Assembly: GCF_034653275.1 (NCBI RefSeq)
Contig: NZ_JAYEES010000004.1
Location: forward strand, 1,612,001 to 1,676,000
Source of the DNA: Nitrospirillum sp034653275
Lineage (GTDB): Bacteria > Pseudomonadota > Alphaproteobacteria > Azospirillales > Azospirillaceae
Length of the DNA: 64,000 nucleotides
Reading direction: 5' to 3'
The first letter of the stretch is position 1. The number at the start of each line of letters is the position of its first letter. The position numbers and the translations under genes were made by a program. The notes below the pieces were generated by a model, which worked only from the letters and a program-made list of their open reading frames with translations, searched no databases and was not told the DNA's origin. This document shows positions 9,668 to 18,523 of this stretch, piece by piece.

Positions 9668-10830
9668 TGCGCCCTGACCTCACCGGTTATGAGGATCGAG
9701 GGCCGGCGTATGTAAAACATCATTTCCTCGCCGACTACGTTGAAGGCCTCGTCTTCAAGGTAGCGAGCGCCTGGCAGGATTTCGTCTACGTCGATGGATT
9801 TTCCGGCCCGTGGCAGAATCAGGACGAGGAGTTTGGTGACACGTCATTCGGAATTGCGCTCGAAGCACTTAAACGAGCAAAGGATGAGTGGAAGCGCATC
9901 CGTAACCACGATGTGAGAATGACGGCAATCCTGGTTGAGAGAGACCCGATTGCCTACGCGAGACTGCAGAAAGTCATTGGTCTTTATCCAGATATTCACA
10001 TCTGCACATTCAACGGTGATTTTGTCGACCTTGTGCCGGAGATCATCCGTGTAATTCCCGCAGAAGCCTTCACGTTCATCCTGATGGATCCGAAGGGCTG
10101 GTCGATTGACATGCAAAGGGTGGCCCCGTTAATGAGCCGACCCAATTGCGAGGTCGTCCTCAATTTTATGTTCGACTTCATCAACCGATTTTCACGGTTG
10201 AAGAAGCCAGCAATTCAGACGGGGTTAAATGCACTGCTCCCTGGAACGGCGTGGCGGCAGCGTCTTGATGCTATTCAGGAAGACAACGAAAATGGCCCCA
10301 CAGACAGGAAACATATATTGGTTTCTTCGATCGTCGACGTCATCAAACGTCTAGGGAGATATCCCTATGTAATGGAAACTCCTGTCCTATTTCCGGCGAA
10401 AAACCGCACCTTCTATTCCTTGATTTACGGAACCCGCAGCGCAAAAGGCGTAGAAGTATTCCGGGACGCTCAGCATAAAGCGCTCGTAGCCCAAGACAGG
10501 ATGCGGGAGGAACTGGCAGTTAGGAAACGCGAAGCGGCCGATGGCATGCGTGACTTGCTCGCCGGCGTGGTCCCCAGCAACGAGCCCACTGCGCAATGGG
10601 TCGCGGAACAGGAAGCATCCGCACGGCGGGCGTTGATCGAGGCGGTGCCAACTCAACCCAACTACATCTTATATAAAAATATCTGGCCGAAAGTGCTCGC
10701 GGAATACGGAGTTCGTCGGACGCGGCTTGGAAGGATTGCAGCTGAACTGAAGGACGAGGGCGTCATCCGCTTCTTGGACTGGGCCCCCAGGAAGCAGGTG
10801 CCTGACGACAACTATCGCGTTACGCGCTGA
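9667..10830 (+). CDS. tcmP: Three-Cys-motif partner protein TcmP (second copy)
   Basis: 387 aa, same family as the minus-strand gene at 7473 but only distantly similar. Signature elements are FVYVDGFSGPWQN near residue 40, AILVERDP, FILMDPKGWSID near 140 and EVVLNFMFDFINRF. The C-terminal third resembles a winged-helix region (VRRTRLGRIAAELKDEGVIRF). Start codon overlaps the stop of the three-Cys gene, either ATG at 9667 or the adjacent GTG at 9664. Having two TcmP proteins around a single three-Cys partner is unusual and suggests either a heteromeric complex or two modules merged. Confidence 0.85.
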   Translation: MRPDLTGYEDRGPAYVKHHFLADYVEGLVFKVASAWQDFVYVDGFSGPWQNQDEEFGDTSFGIALEALKRAKDEWKRIRNHDVRMTAILVERDPIAYARLQKVIGLYPDIHICTFNGDFVDLVPEIIRVIPAEAFTFILMDPKGWSIDMQRVAPLMSRPNCEVVLNFMFDFINRFSRLKKPAIQTGLNALLPGTAWRQRLDAIQEDNENGPTDRKHILVSSIVDVIKRLGRYPYVMETPVLFPAKNRTFYSLIYGTRSAKGVEVFRDAQHKALVAQDRMREELAVRKREAADGMRDLLAGVVPSNEPTAQWVAEQEASARRALIEAVPTQPNYILYKNIWPKVLAEYGVRRTRLGRIAAELKDEGVIRFLDWAPRKQVPDDNYRVTR

Positions 10831-11049
10831 CGACCTAAAAATGGCCCCGCATCTAATGACGCAGTTTCCCGGTATGGTGGCGCAGATGCACCCAACTTTT
10901 TCTGACTCCCTGACGTAGGTTTGCCCAGGTAGTCCACGGGAGGGACCCACGCTTGGCGCGGCGGGCTCCCCACAAGCCGACGCAGCGTCAGGCGTGGGAG
11001 GTACCTGTGGGCCCACCTGTACAAACCGGAGCGCTGTGGAGGGATTTCT

Positions 11050-11589
11050 TTGGCCATGGTCGATGGGGCGACAGTCGCTCTTTCTGAATATCCCCCACCG
11101 GCTGATGGCGCCGAGACTCGCACGCCTCAAGTCGACGTTCTAGCCGCCCTCCACCAGAAGCTGCTACGCGACCTCGAAGCTACAATCCTGATTGTCCGCC
11201 AAAAGGAGGCGAAAATTGAGTCGGTTAAGCGCGCTCTCCAAGTCATCGCTCCGGGCACCGATCGTGCCGCGTTATACCCCCGCCGGACCTTTGTTCCGGG
11301 CCACGAGATTCTGACGCCCGGCGAGGCCGGGGGCCGATGTACTTCGGGTGCTTCAGGAAAGCCGCCGCCGGCTCACCACGGTTGAAATCCTGGAGATGTT
11401 CTGCGGGAGCGGGGCGCATCGAACCTTACGCCCGAGCGTAGGGGCCGGATCCTCCGAAAGGTCCACGGCATTCTCGCTGAGGCTGCACGCAAAGGAACCG
11501 TCCAACGGCGGGGTAAGACTCAGCATCGTGGGCCTCGATGCACTCCCACCGTCTACTGGATCTGGGTGGGACCGGCAGCCCCGGCTTGA
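11050..11589 (+). pseudogene. Decayed hypothetical gene with winged-helix-like C-terminus (two frameshifts)
   Basis: Reading from the ATG at 11050 gives a coiled-coil-like start (VLAALHQKLLRDLEATILIV). After a run of five G at 11329-11333 the sense continues one base on as ADVLRVLQESRRRLTTVEIL, and after about 11400 it returns to the first frame as RERGASNLTPERRGRILRKV and ends with TVYWIWVG before a stop at 11587-11589. The reconstructed protein of about 180 aa looks like a DNA-binding protein with a C-terminal winged helix. The second shift is not in a homopolymer, so this gene is probably truly broken. No neighbour explains its role. Confidence 0.6.
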
Positions 11590-11649
11590 CTACGAGGTAA
11601 CAGGCCTTCACTTGGCAGTCCGGATTAACAGGGCACATCTTCAGATGTG

Positions 11650-11997
11650 TCAGTTCGTTGCGCATGCCAGTTCCAGCTTAAGGTGGCGTGCCACCTCGGC
11701 GCGATCCGGTGCAGGCAAACTGCCGATTCGTTCGGCTTCCTTGGCCTCAATCGTGGCGATCTTAGCCGTGCGCACCACAGATTCAGCCGGAAGGCCGGCA
11801 TGAACCAGATCAGACACAGCCACGTCGCCTGGCCATCCACGGTTCGCGGCGCTTGTGATCATCAGTACCCACAGCAACCCATGCTCCTGCTGGATGCCGT
11901 TGGCGGCGACCACCACTGCCGGTCGGCGCTCCCGCACCGGCCGATCGGTATAAGGGAAGGGAACCTTGATGACGTCCCAGGCTTCAAAGTCCGGCAT
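11650..11997 (-). CDS. PemK/MazF-family toxin (endoribonuclease)
   Basis: 115 aa. The start PDFEAWDVIKVPFPYTDRPV and the following RRPAVVVAA are the first strands of the PemK/MazF SH3-like barrel; LLWVLMITSA and a later GLPAESVVRTAKIATI also match the family. Such toxins cut mRNA or tRNA at specific short sequences and are neutralised by a cognate antitoxin. The upstream AbrB-type gene overlaps it by 14 bases, the standard antitoxin-then-toxin order. The start at 11997 gives the usual length; the open frame extends a further 18 codons upstream without family similarity. No frameshift. Confidence 0.85.
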   Translation of the reverse strand: MPDFEAWDVIKVPFPYTDRPVRERRPAVVVAANGIQQEHGLLWVLMITSAANRGWPGDVAVSDLVHAGLPAESVVRTAKIATIEAKEAERIGSLPAPDRAEVARHLKLELACATN

Positions 11998-12199
11998 AGG
12001 CCCGCCGATCGGCCTCACTGGCCCATTCACTAAAGGTGGCAAAAGGATCATCCAGCTGATCCTTCGCGGCGCGGGTCAATACAACCCGGTCTCCGTCGAT
12101 CACATAGACGATCTCGTCACCCTCTTTCAGATGCAATGCCGCTCGAACTGCCTGGGGAATTGTTGTCTGTGCCTTGCTGGTCAACTTGCTGGTAATCAT
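11984..12199 (-). CDS. AbrB/SpoVT/MazE-type antitoxin
   Basis: 71 aa. The first 45 residues form a swapped-hairpin AbrB domain (SKLTSKAQTTIPQAVRAAL, GDEIVYVIDGDRVVLTRA). The C-terminal tail (DPFATFSEWASEADRRAYAG) is the part that usually wraps around the toxin. It overlaps the MazF-like gene downstream. Antitoxins of this family bind their own promoter; the region just upstream contains two near-identical copies of a CTTTCC/AAGGATTTTCCTTT-like stretch at about 12217-12250 (reading AAGGATTTTCCTTT and AAGGACTTTCCTT on the plus strand), which is a plausible operator. Confidence 0.85.
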   Translation of the reverse strand: MITSKLTSKAQTTIPQAVRAALHLKEGDEIVYVIDGDRVVLTRAAKDQLDDPFATFSEWASEADRRAYAGL

Positions 12200-12214
12200 G
12201 GTCGTTCCCGGTAA

Positions 12215-12250
12215 GGATTTTCCTTTCTGCCAAAGTAAGGACTTTCCTTG
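12215..12250. promoter_or_regulatory. Repeated AAGGA(T/C)TTTCCTT element upstream of the antitoxin gene
   Basis: Two copies of a palindrome-like 13-mer (AAGGATTTTCCTT then AAGGACTTTCCTT) lie about 24 bases apart immediately upstream of the antitoxin start. Position and repetition fit an autoregulatory operator of the toxin-antitoxin pair; this is inference. Confidence 0.45.
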
Positions 12251-12264
12251 CCTTCATCAAGGCT

Positions 12265-12459
12265 TCACCTTGTGGTCCCGCGGCCGCAAGTCGGACAGGG
12301 CTGCCGCCGACGTCCTGCCGAGATCAAGTTGTCGACCCACCCTCCGTCATACCCACAGATGTCACACACCAGGTGGACCCGCCGACCGACAATAGCCAGG
12401 ACGCGCAGCATGACCGTCAACGGTCGCACGCGATTGCGAAGGCGGGATGGAAAGCTCAT
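12265..12459 (-). CDS. Small zinc-ribbon-like protein, unknown function
   Basis: 64 aa. Two CxxC pairs (VCDICGYDGGW and PCPTCGRG) about 20 residues apart are spaced like a zinc ribbon. The chosen ATG at 12459 has a good ribosome binding site (AAAGGAG four bases upstream), which is the main support that this short frame is expressed. The longer frame from 12495 has no such signal. It lies upstream of the MazEF-like genes and downstream of the broken gene at 12551. I do not recognise a named family. Confidence 0.5.
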   Translation of the reverse strand: MSFPSRLRNRVRPLTVMLRVLAIVGRRVHLVCDICGYDGGWVDNLISAGRRRQPCPTCGRGTTR

Positions 12460-12550
12460 CGGCTCCTTTATAGACCCCACAACTGGCGGTACCATCGCCC
12501 GTTTCTACACTATATTGCTTGTAAATATCGGATAACGATCGTCGCCGAGG

Positions 12551-13031
12551 TCACCCGGTCGCAATATCAGCTGGGAATGCACGTTTCAGCGCCTCTACAA
12601 ACTCTGCCGGTTCCATGACCTCCAGCAGCATATCAACGGCCGCCATCATTACCGTTCGCGTGGCATCCTCGCCGCGTAGGTTGTTGGCCAGCAGCTTGCC
12701 CTGAACGAGGTGCGCGAGGACACCGACGACGACGCGCTTCGTCACGCTGGTCACGGCCGCGTGACGACCAGCAGCCATCAGGTATTCAAGGTGCCGGTCA
12801 AAAGCATCGTGGACGGCGATATCCACTACCTGCCAGAGTTGCTGATACGCGACGTCGCCTTTCGGGGGGGACGTCGGACGAAGAGGTTGAGGCGCTTTCC
12901 CCACCGGTCCTCACGATCCAGAAACTGGGTGACGCAATCCCTTGGCAGAGTTCCGGATCGTCATCCGGCACGAGGGAACTGGCATCCCCAGCGGCGCTCC
13001 TCACCTTCGTAGGCGGAAAAAATCGCAACAT
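12551..13031 (-). pseudogene. Hypothetical gene split by a frameshift in a G run
   Basis: From an ATG at 13031 the minus strand reads LRFFPPTKVRSAAGDAS and SFWIVRTGGESA, up to DVPP. At the run of seven G (12864-12870) the sense moves to another frame and continues KGDVAYQQLWQVVDIAVHD, then VTSVTKRVVVGVLAHLVQ and MLLEVMEPAEFVEALKRAF to the stop at 12551. With six G the two halves form one protein of about 159 aa, mostly helical in its second half. Function unknown. Either a genuine lesion or a homopolymer sequencing error. Confidence 0.55.
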
Positions 13032-13055
13032 ATGTCAGTATGGAGTGATCATGCT

Positions 13056-13068
13056 AAGGAGGCCTCCC
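13056..13068 (+). promoter_or_regulatory. Perfect Shine-Dalgarno embedded in a palindrome
   Basis: AAGGAGG six bases before the ATG at 13069 decides the start of the MobC-like gene. It sits in the palindrome GGAGGCCTCC (13058-13067), so the ribosome binding site can pair with itself or be a dyadic protein site. Confidence 0.6.
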
Positions 13069-13368
13069 ATGCCCCGCCGCGCCAAGGACGCCGCGCTTCG
13101 CTCCCGGACTCGGGCAATCCCGGTGCGCGTCAGCGCTGAGGAATATGCCGCCATCACCGCCAAGGCGGATGCCGCCGGCCTCTCCATCAGCGCCTACCTG
13201 CGCCTCTGCGCCCTCGCTGATGCGCCCAGCGCCGATCCCCAGACCCTCGCCCAGGTCGATCTGCTCATCACCGGTATGGAGGCAGCTCTCGACACCGCCA
13301 CGGCCGCCCTGGATGCCACGCTGCGCCGCCTCGACCTCGCCGAAACGTCGCACGCGGGCCCTGCATGA
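13069..13368 (+). CDS. MobC-like mobilisation accessory protein
   Basis: 99 aa. After a basic N-terminus (PRRAKDAALRSRTRAI) comes a ribbon-helix-helix-like fold, PVRVSAEEYAAITAKADAAG then LSISAYLRLCAL, followed by a helical tail. This pattern is found in MobC-type proteins, which help a relaxase open the origin of transfer. No relaxase gene or oriT is visible nearby, so it is probably an orphan left from a plasmid or integrated mobilisable element; a free-standing RHH repressor is an alternative. The start is fixed by a perfect AAGGAGG. Confidence 0.6.
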   Translation: MPRRAKDAALRSRTRAIPVRVSAEEYAAITAKADAAGLSISAYLRLCALADAPSADPQTLAQVDLLITGMEAALDTATAALDATLRRLDLAETSHAGPA

Positions 13369-13490
13369 CCGACTGATTGTTTCGCCGCCCTGGCCGCTAG
13401 CCCTTCAGGTCAGCGCTTGGATCCGCAGGCGGGCGGGCTAAGGGCGCCTTAATCACCTATGAAGAATGGCCTTGATCGAATAAGCGGGGT

Positions 13491-16400
13491 TCAAGCAGGA
13501 GACCATTGCTTGGCCTTCAACGCCTCAAACTCTTCCCAAAGCGTCTCAGTGTGGCGGCGGACCAGGGCGCCGCGCAGCGCCAGTGAAGTTTCCTTGCGGC
13601 TATAGTTCGGGTTGCGGCTGGCGGACAGCCAATTGAACGAGCCCTCGACCAGCAAAGCGTCGTCAGCAGCCAGGGTCTTGGCGTGCACCTTGGTCGTGAC
13701 CATGACAGTCGCGCCGGCCTCAGCCAGAGCGGTACGCAAGGGTGCAGTGTCTATGGCCCCGCTAGTTTCCTGGGAGGTCGGCAGGCCGGTGTAGATCGTT
13801 ACCTCAACACCCCCGTTGGTCGCCGATTTGACGAGATCGAGCACTTGGTCGGCTGTGATGGCCGCCTGGGTCAGGAAGGGCGAGGAGACCAGCAGTCGTT
13901 CCTGTGCGGCCCGGAAAGCTTCGACCAGAAGGGCACGGTGCTGCTCGATTCCGTCGACCCGTTCTGTTTCGCCGGCGGGGCTCGTATAGGCCAGGGCTGG
14001 GCGCACGTCGGTCAGCTCGTTCTCAGGGTCCCGATACAAATGACGAGCGAGGACGGAACTGGGGGCGTGGCCGGCAGTGGCGTCGAACAGGGCCATGTCA
14101 CCAATGACGGCGAAGGCGTTCTTGGCACGGCTGACCGCCACGTTGAGCATATGGACACCCCGGTCGAAGAAAGGCCGGTTTCCATTGGAGGACGCCAGGG
14201 TAACCGTCGGCGAGAATACGACGAGATGGCGCTCCATCCCCTGCAGGGTGTGTACCGTTCCCACGGTCACAGCTGCGGCGTCGGCCCCGAGGTGTTTCTC
14301 CAACGCCTGACGCAGCACCCGGCTCTGTGAACCGAAGGGCGTGAGAACGGCCACGCGTTCTTCAGGGGCGCCGCCATAGCGAGCTTCCAAGGTGCTCCAG
14401 TGCCGGGCCAGCCAATCGGCGATGGCTTCCGCCTCCACCGGATTGGTCCACGACTTGCCCATCCGCCGCGCTTGGCCCCTGACGTGGGCCCAAGACATCG
14501 GCGCGATCCACGGATCGGCCTCCTCAGGCTTCATGCACACAAGACGCTTGTAGACCAAATCGTTACAGTAACCGATGATCTTGGGCACGCACCGGAAATG
14601 TTCCCGCAGCAGGATGCCGGGCACCTGGGTATCGATATCGCCAAAGGCCGTCGCCGCCTGCACGGCCGCCATGACGGAGCCGCCGGCATGGTTCAGGCCT
14701 TGGCGCCGGCAGGAGATCTGCTGTGCGTCCGTGATACCGGCAGCGTCCATCAACTGGCTGTCCGACGCCTCGGAGAAGCTTTCCACTGGCTGCAGCTGAT
14801 GCACGTCGCCAACGGCCACGGCCCGGCGGGCGAGACCCAGCAGGCCCAACCCCAGGTCGGGCGCAACTTGGCCGGCCTCATCATAGATCAGTAGATCGAT
14901 GGGCAGGGTCAGGGGCTGGGTGCCGTCGCGATCGCCCCCGTAGTAGCAATTATGCTGCGCCACCTTGTAGACGGTGCCGACGATGCAGGGGATGACATAG
15001 GCGCAGGCCGTCAGGAACAGCGGGCGGGTGGCGCGGCCTTTATACCCCCTATCCCCAGTCCAGGCCTCGTCCCACTCCTGGGCCCGTTGTAGGAACTGCC
15101 CCTCGCGCAGACGAAGGGCCAGGTCGAAGGCACGCGACCGCAGCACAGTATCCATCCGAGACTGGAAAGCCGTCTCAAACCCGGCGCCGTCGGCCGGCAC
15201 GCCCACCCAGATCCCCAGGTCTTCGGCCAACTGCTGGTCTTCCGCGTAGCCGCGTTCCAGTCCGGATCGCTCCAGACGCAGGGCGTCAATACGGGCCTTG
15301 ACCACCGCCTCGGCATCAGCGGGGAGCGTGCCCTGGCGCCGAGTCTGAAAATGGGCATCGACCTTGATGAAGACAGACATCTGGGTCGGCAGCGCCGACG
15401 TTTCCGGCGGCAGGATGGCCAGGGAGATGGCGCTCTGGCGGAGCAGACCGGCACGCGCGGCGTCAATACTCGGCACGAAGGAAAACAGCTTCATCCACCA
15501 AGGATGTAGGCTCGCCCGATAACGCAGCGTGTTGATGGCGTTATCGTGTTCCCGCATGACCTCCTGCAGGCGCGCCACGTCTGCTTGTCTCTGGGTGGTA
15601 AGCTGTGCCAACTCGGCCATGGCCGCCGTTTCGTCAGTCATGAGCGCGGCCACGCGCTGCGCATGCTCCGGCCGGGCGGCCAGCCATCGGTCCACCGCTT
15701 CCTTGCGGCGAGTTTGTTGTTCAATCGTGCTGACCACCTCCTTCAGCGCCTTGATCAGCAGGGCACAGGCCGTCTCGACCTCATCCTGCTCCGGCCCGGG
15801 CGCCGCGGAATGGTCATTAGACTCGCGGCGCCAGTCAGCGAACCGAGCCAGGAAGTAGGTGCGTGCCTCCTCCTGATAAGGCTTGGCAAACATCCGGACA
15901 CGCAGATCGTCGAGGATCAGGGTGTCCTTGGCTTTCGACTTGGCGTTCTCAGACGGGACGTATGCCACCCACTCATCGATCTGCGGCAGCCATCGCCGCC
16001 CTTCCGTAGAGGAGGCCGGGCCGGATTTACCGATGTCCGTTGCAGCATTCAGCACCGCCTGGTTGTTGGTGGAGGTGATGGCGATGCGCGGGGGTTCCGC
16101 ACCCGATACGGCGGCGCGGACGACAGTGTCGGCAATCAAGCTCTTCAGCAGGCTAGTCTTGCCCGTGCCTGGCGGGCCGTTAACCGCAAGGACCTGGCCC
16201 TCCTGCAACAGGGCGGCCGCGGCGACGGTATCACGCTGCTTGGCGTTCAGCGGTCGCCCGCCGCTATGTCCCAGCCTTGGGGTGTCAGCCGGAACCGGGA
16301 GGGGCGCCGGGTTCGGATGTCCCGCGACGATGCGAGCCAGCGCGCCCGGTGGCGGATCGGTCTTAAGCCAGGCATCGTATAAGGGTAGCAATTGCTTGAT

Positions 16401-17093
16401 GAAAGCCGTGTTGCGATCCCAGGCCAGCACCAGAGGGCGCTCCCGCTGCCAGCCATCGGGCATCCAATGGCTGGCGGATTCGCCGGCCACATCAGTGAAC
16501 ATTTCCTCGGCGTAAGTCAGCCGAGCGGACCAGCTGTCCTCCCGGTTGACCACCTGGTCACGAATTATGGCGTCGTACTCGTCATAGACGGCCACGGGCG
16601 GCGGCCAAGCGCCCGCTCGATCACCCACGGGTGGGTCCAAGAGGGGACGGGGGATGAAGGGTAGGTGCGCGGCGTCGGCAACCAGGCGTCCATCCGGATT
16701 TAGCGTGGCGGGAACCCAGTACAGGGGAAGGCCATCGCCATCGGCTTCGCGGGATCGCCCACTAACAGGGGAAATGCTGTACGGCGCCACGATGACGGGA
16801 ATGGGATAGCGCTCGCCATCTTCCAGCGCAGCGTTGGGGGCATCGCCCTTAGTTGACCGCTTTCGTCCTGGCCCTGTGGTCGACGGAGCCCGCGCATCAC
16901 GCAGTAGGTTGTAGAGCGCCTCGACAACGGCCGATGGCAATTGACCCTGGGTGACGGCCTCGGCGTCGATCGATTGCGCCCCCGCCATATCCGGGGACCG
17001 GAGAAGGCCTTCCTTGAGGCACTGACGCCAATAGCGAAGAATCGACACCGAGAGGGTATCGGCGGTCGGCATGGCGTCCTGGTCCAAAGGCAT
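13491..17093 (-). CDS. SF1 (Upf1-like) helicase fused to a phospholipase D-type nuclease; Mokosh type II-like
   Basis: 1200 aa. The helicase has Walker A NGPPGTGKTSLL near residue 307, Walker B LLIYDEAGQVAP near 733, GDVHQLQPVE near 763, TPFGSQSRVL near 918, VGTVHTLQGMERH near 944 and NVAVSRAKNAFAVIGD. A long helical insertion (about 430-650) separates the two RecA lobes. The C-terminus (about 1050-1200) is a PLD domain with one HxKx4D motif (VHAKTLAADD) followed by GSFNW. Helicase-PLD fusion is the architecture described for Mokosh type II (MkoC) anti-phage proteins. It stands alone, about 470 bases from the regulator pair. Mokosh identity is a domain-level inference; no kinase domain is present, which fits type II rather than type I. 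Confidence 0.8.
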   Translation of the reverse strand: MPLDQDAMPTADTLSVSILRYWRQCLKEGLLRSPDMAGAQSIDAEAVTQGQLPSAVVEALYNLLRDARAPSTTGPGRKRSTKGDAPNAALEDGERYPIPVIVAPYSISPVSGRSREADGDGLPLYWVPATLNPDGRLVADAAHLPFIPRPLLDPPVGDRAGAWPPPVAVYDEYDAIIRDQVVNREDSWSARLTYAEEMFTDVAGESASHWMPDGWQRERPLVLAWDRNTAFIKQLLPLYDAWLKTDPPPGALARIVAGHPNPAPLPVPADTPRLGHSGGRPLNAKQRDTVAAAALLQEGQVLAVNGPPGTGKTSLLKSLIADTVVRAAVSGAEPPRIAITSTNNQAVLNAATDIGKSGPASSTEGRRWLPQIDEWVAYVPSENAKSKAKDTLILDDLRVRMFAKPYQEEARTYFLARFADWRRESNDHSAAPGPEQDEVETACALLIKALKEVVSTIEQQTRRKEAVDRWLAARPEHAQRVAALMTDETAAMAELAQLTTQRQADVARLQEVMREHDNAINTLRYRASLHPWWMKLFSFVPSIDAARAGLLRQSAISLAILPPETSALPTQMSVFIKVDAHFQTRRQGTLPADAEAVVKARIDALRLERSGLERGYAEDQQLAEDLGIWVGVPADGAGFETAFQSRMDTVLRSRAFDLALRLREGQFLQRAQEWDEAWTGDRGYKGRATRPLFLTACAYVIPCIVGTVYKVAQHNCYYGGDRDGTQPLTLPIDLLIYDEAGQVAPDLGLGLLGLARRAVAVGDVHQLQPVESFSEASDSQLMDAAGITDAQQISCRRQGLNHAGGSVMAAVQAATAFGDIDTQVPGILLREHFRCVPKIIGYCNDLVYKRLVCMKPEEADPWIAPMSWAHVRGQARRMGKSWTNPVEAEAIADWLARHWSTLEARYGGAPEERVAVLTPFGSQSRVLRQALEKHLGADAAAVTVGTVHTLQGMERHLVVFSPTVTLASSNGNRPFFDRGVHMLNVAVSRAKNAFAVIGDMALFDATAGHAPSSVLARHLYRDPENELTDVRPALAYTSPAGETERVDGIEQHRALLVEAFRAAQERLLVSSPFLTQAAITADQVLDLVKSATNGGVEVTIYTGLPTSQETSGAIDTAPLRTALAEAGATVMVTTKVHAKTLAADDALLVEGSFNWLSASRNPNYSRKETSLALRGALVRRHTETLWEEFEALKAKQWSPA

Positions 17094-17562
17094 AGATCAC
17101 CCGATAGGCAATATAATCAGGTATTTCTTATTTTGAGGCGTCGGCTATTGCAACCTCCCGCTGGCGTTTTGCAAAAAAACTCGCCCGCTGCGCGTCCATT
17201 TCGGTCCGTGACGGGTGGCACAAAGTGCCAATAATCGCCTACCACCCGACCAACAGCATCGGGAGGTAACCGTCACTGAGTTTCTCTGGAAGACAGCGCT
17301 GACACGGCGCAAGGATCCGAGGTCTGAATTTATATAAAGCAGGACAATATCGTCGGCCATCGGTAAAGAAAATCAATGTAATTGCAGATCCGGCAGGAAA
17401 TTCACTTATAGGACGCACCACATAGTCTGGCTAGAACCCTCAAGTACACAGATCCACATTAGGGCCATTCCGGAGTCTTGATACTGAGAAATACCAATAC
17501 CAGCTCCATTTCCCATAATACAGAAAAAAATCAGAATATTAACTTCTCTATTTCATCGTATT
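17094..17562. other. Intergenic region without recognisable gene
   Basis: 469 bases between the helicase-PLD gene and the ImmA gene, both on the minus strand. AT-richer than its neighbours, particularly 17330-17560. It must contain the promoter of the helicase gene. Short open frames here lack codon bias and ribosome binding sites. I see no tRNA, repeat or attachment site. Confidence 0.5.
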
Positions 17563-18138
17563 CTATTTGCGCCGGGCGTAGTAGTTCTGGATGCGTAGGA
17601 CTCGTTTATATGCGCCAGTGACGTTTAGCCTCATACGCATCAGCTCTTCACTTACACCGTAGACTTTCGCGGCTTCTTCAGCCGACAGCCCGGTCCTGGC
17701 GACGTGGATAGCTGCTTCCTCCGACACCAGCAATGCCGGGCCCAGCCAATTCGCCTCTTCCTCAATTCCTTGGTCAAAGTGTCGGCAACCATGTTCGTTG
17801 AGAGGCGGCGACGGGGGATGGTGCAATATTCCATGCGCGAGCTCATGGGCGATATTGGCCGCTTGGCGAGGAAGGGCATGCGAGTCGTTGTGGATGATCA
17901 ACCGCATCCTTCCGAAAAAGACGGTAACCGCCGAAAAACTCCGTCCCTCGACGCCTGTGAAATAGGAATAATGCTCCGGTATATCGGACGCGAATTCTGA
18001 CAGGCGGGAAACCGGAATCTCTAGATGCTTCGCCAGCTTCCTGGGACACAGCGGCTCATGCGCATCAAGGCGAAGTTCCTTGCGAAACTCGACGGCATAG
18101 TCGTTGGCCTCGGCCTTGAATCCACGTCTTAAGGACAT
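17563..18138 (-). CDS. ImmA/IrrE-family metallopeptidase
   Basis: 191 aa. Zinc protease motif HELAH at residues 98-102, preceded by IIHNDSHALPRQAANI and followed by HFDQGIEEEANWLGPALLV, where the downstream Glu serves as third ligand in the family. ImmA/IrrE peptidases cleave partner XRE repressors upon a stress or phage signal and so induce the controlled genes. Here the partner XRE gene is directly upstream (three-base gap; GGAGTAATAA gives the ribosome site across its stop). Together they face the ubiquitin-like operon, suggesting they control it. The C-terminal 40 residues carry a second small helical domain (AEEAAKVYGVSEELMRMRL). Confidence 0.88.
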   Translation of the reverse strand: MSLRRGFKAEANDYAVEFRKELRLDAHEPLCPRKLAKHLEIPVSRLSEFASDIPEHYSYFTGVEGRSFSAVTVFFGRMRLIIHNDSHALPRQAANIAHELAHGILHHPPSPPLNEHGCRHFDQGIEEEANWLGPALLVSEEAAIHVARTGLSAEEAAKVYGVSEELMRMRLNVTGAYKRVLRIQNYYARRK

Positions 18139-18141
18139 TTA

Positions 18142-18495
18142 TTACTCCTTCCGCAACCTTTCATATGCCGTTTTGACCAATGCTTCAAACGCCTCCACGC
18201 CTTCTGGACTCAGATTGGGGTCGGCGCGCAGGTAGGTCGTGATCTGAGCTAATGTATCTGCAGGTACCCGGCCCACGCCTTCCGCTCTGACGAAGTCGTC
18301 CGCCTTCAGCCCAGACCAGGCCGTGAGCGCTGCAAGGCTGTCAACGTCCGGTCGCTTCCCCTGCGCCATGCGCGTCAGCGTGGATGCGCTCACCCCTGAT
18401 TCCTCGGCCACCTTCTTCCATGTGATCCGGCGCGACTGTCGTTGACCGTCGAGCGCTGCATAGAACGCGTCTGCATCAAACTGTCCCTTCGCCAC
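18142..18495 (-). CDS. XRE-family transcriptional regulator, partner of ImmA
   Basis: 117 aa starting at a GTG with GGGGGA six bases upstream. The helix-turn-helix is ITWKKVAEESGVSAST followed by LTRMAQGKRPDVDSLAAL at residues about 24-58. The remaining residues are helical and could hold the cleavage or oligomerisation region. It is divergent from the Ubl operon, with a 116-base shared intergenic region holding three GCAATTG sites. It probably represses both directions until cut or displaced through ImmA; that mechanism is inferred from ImmR/ImmA and IrrE/DdrO pairs. Confidence 0.85.
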   Translation of the reverse strand: MAKGQFDADAFYAALDGQRQSRRITWKKVAEESGVSASTLTRMAQGKRPDVDSLAALTAWSGLKADDFVRAEGVGRVPADTLAQITTYLRADPNLSPEGVEAFEALVKTAYERLRKE

Positions 18496-18523
18496 GGTTG
18501 TCCCCCGTTGAAATTTCTATCTT

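Noticed and set aside
10860..11049. GC-rich palindromic stretch (GTGGGCCCAC) as a small RNA or intron remnant
   Set aside because: No promoter-terminator pair or conserved intron domain could be recognised.
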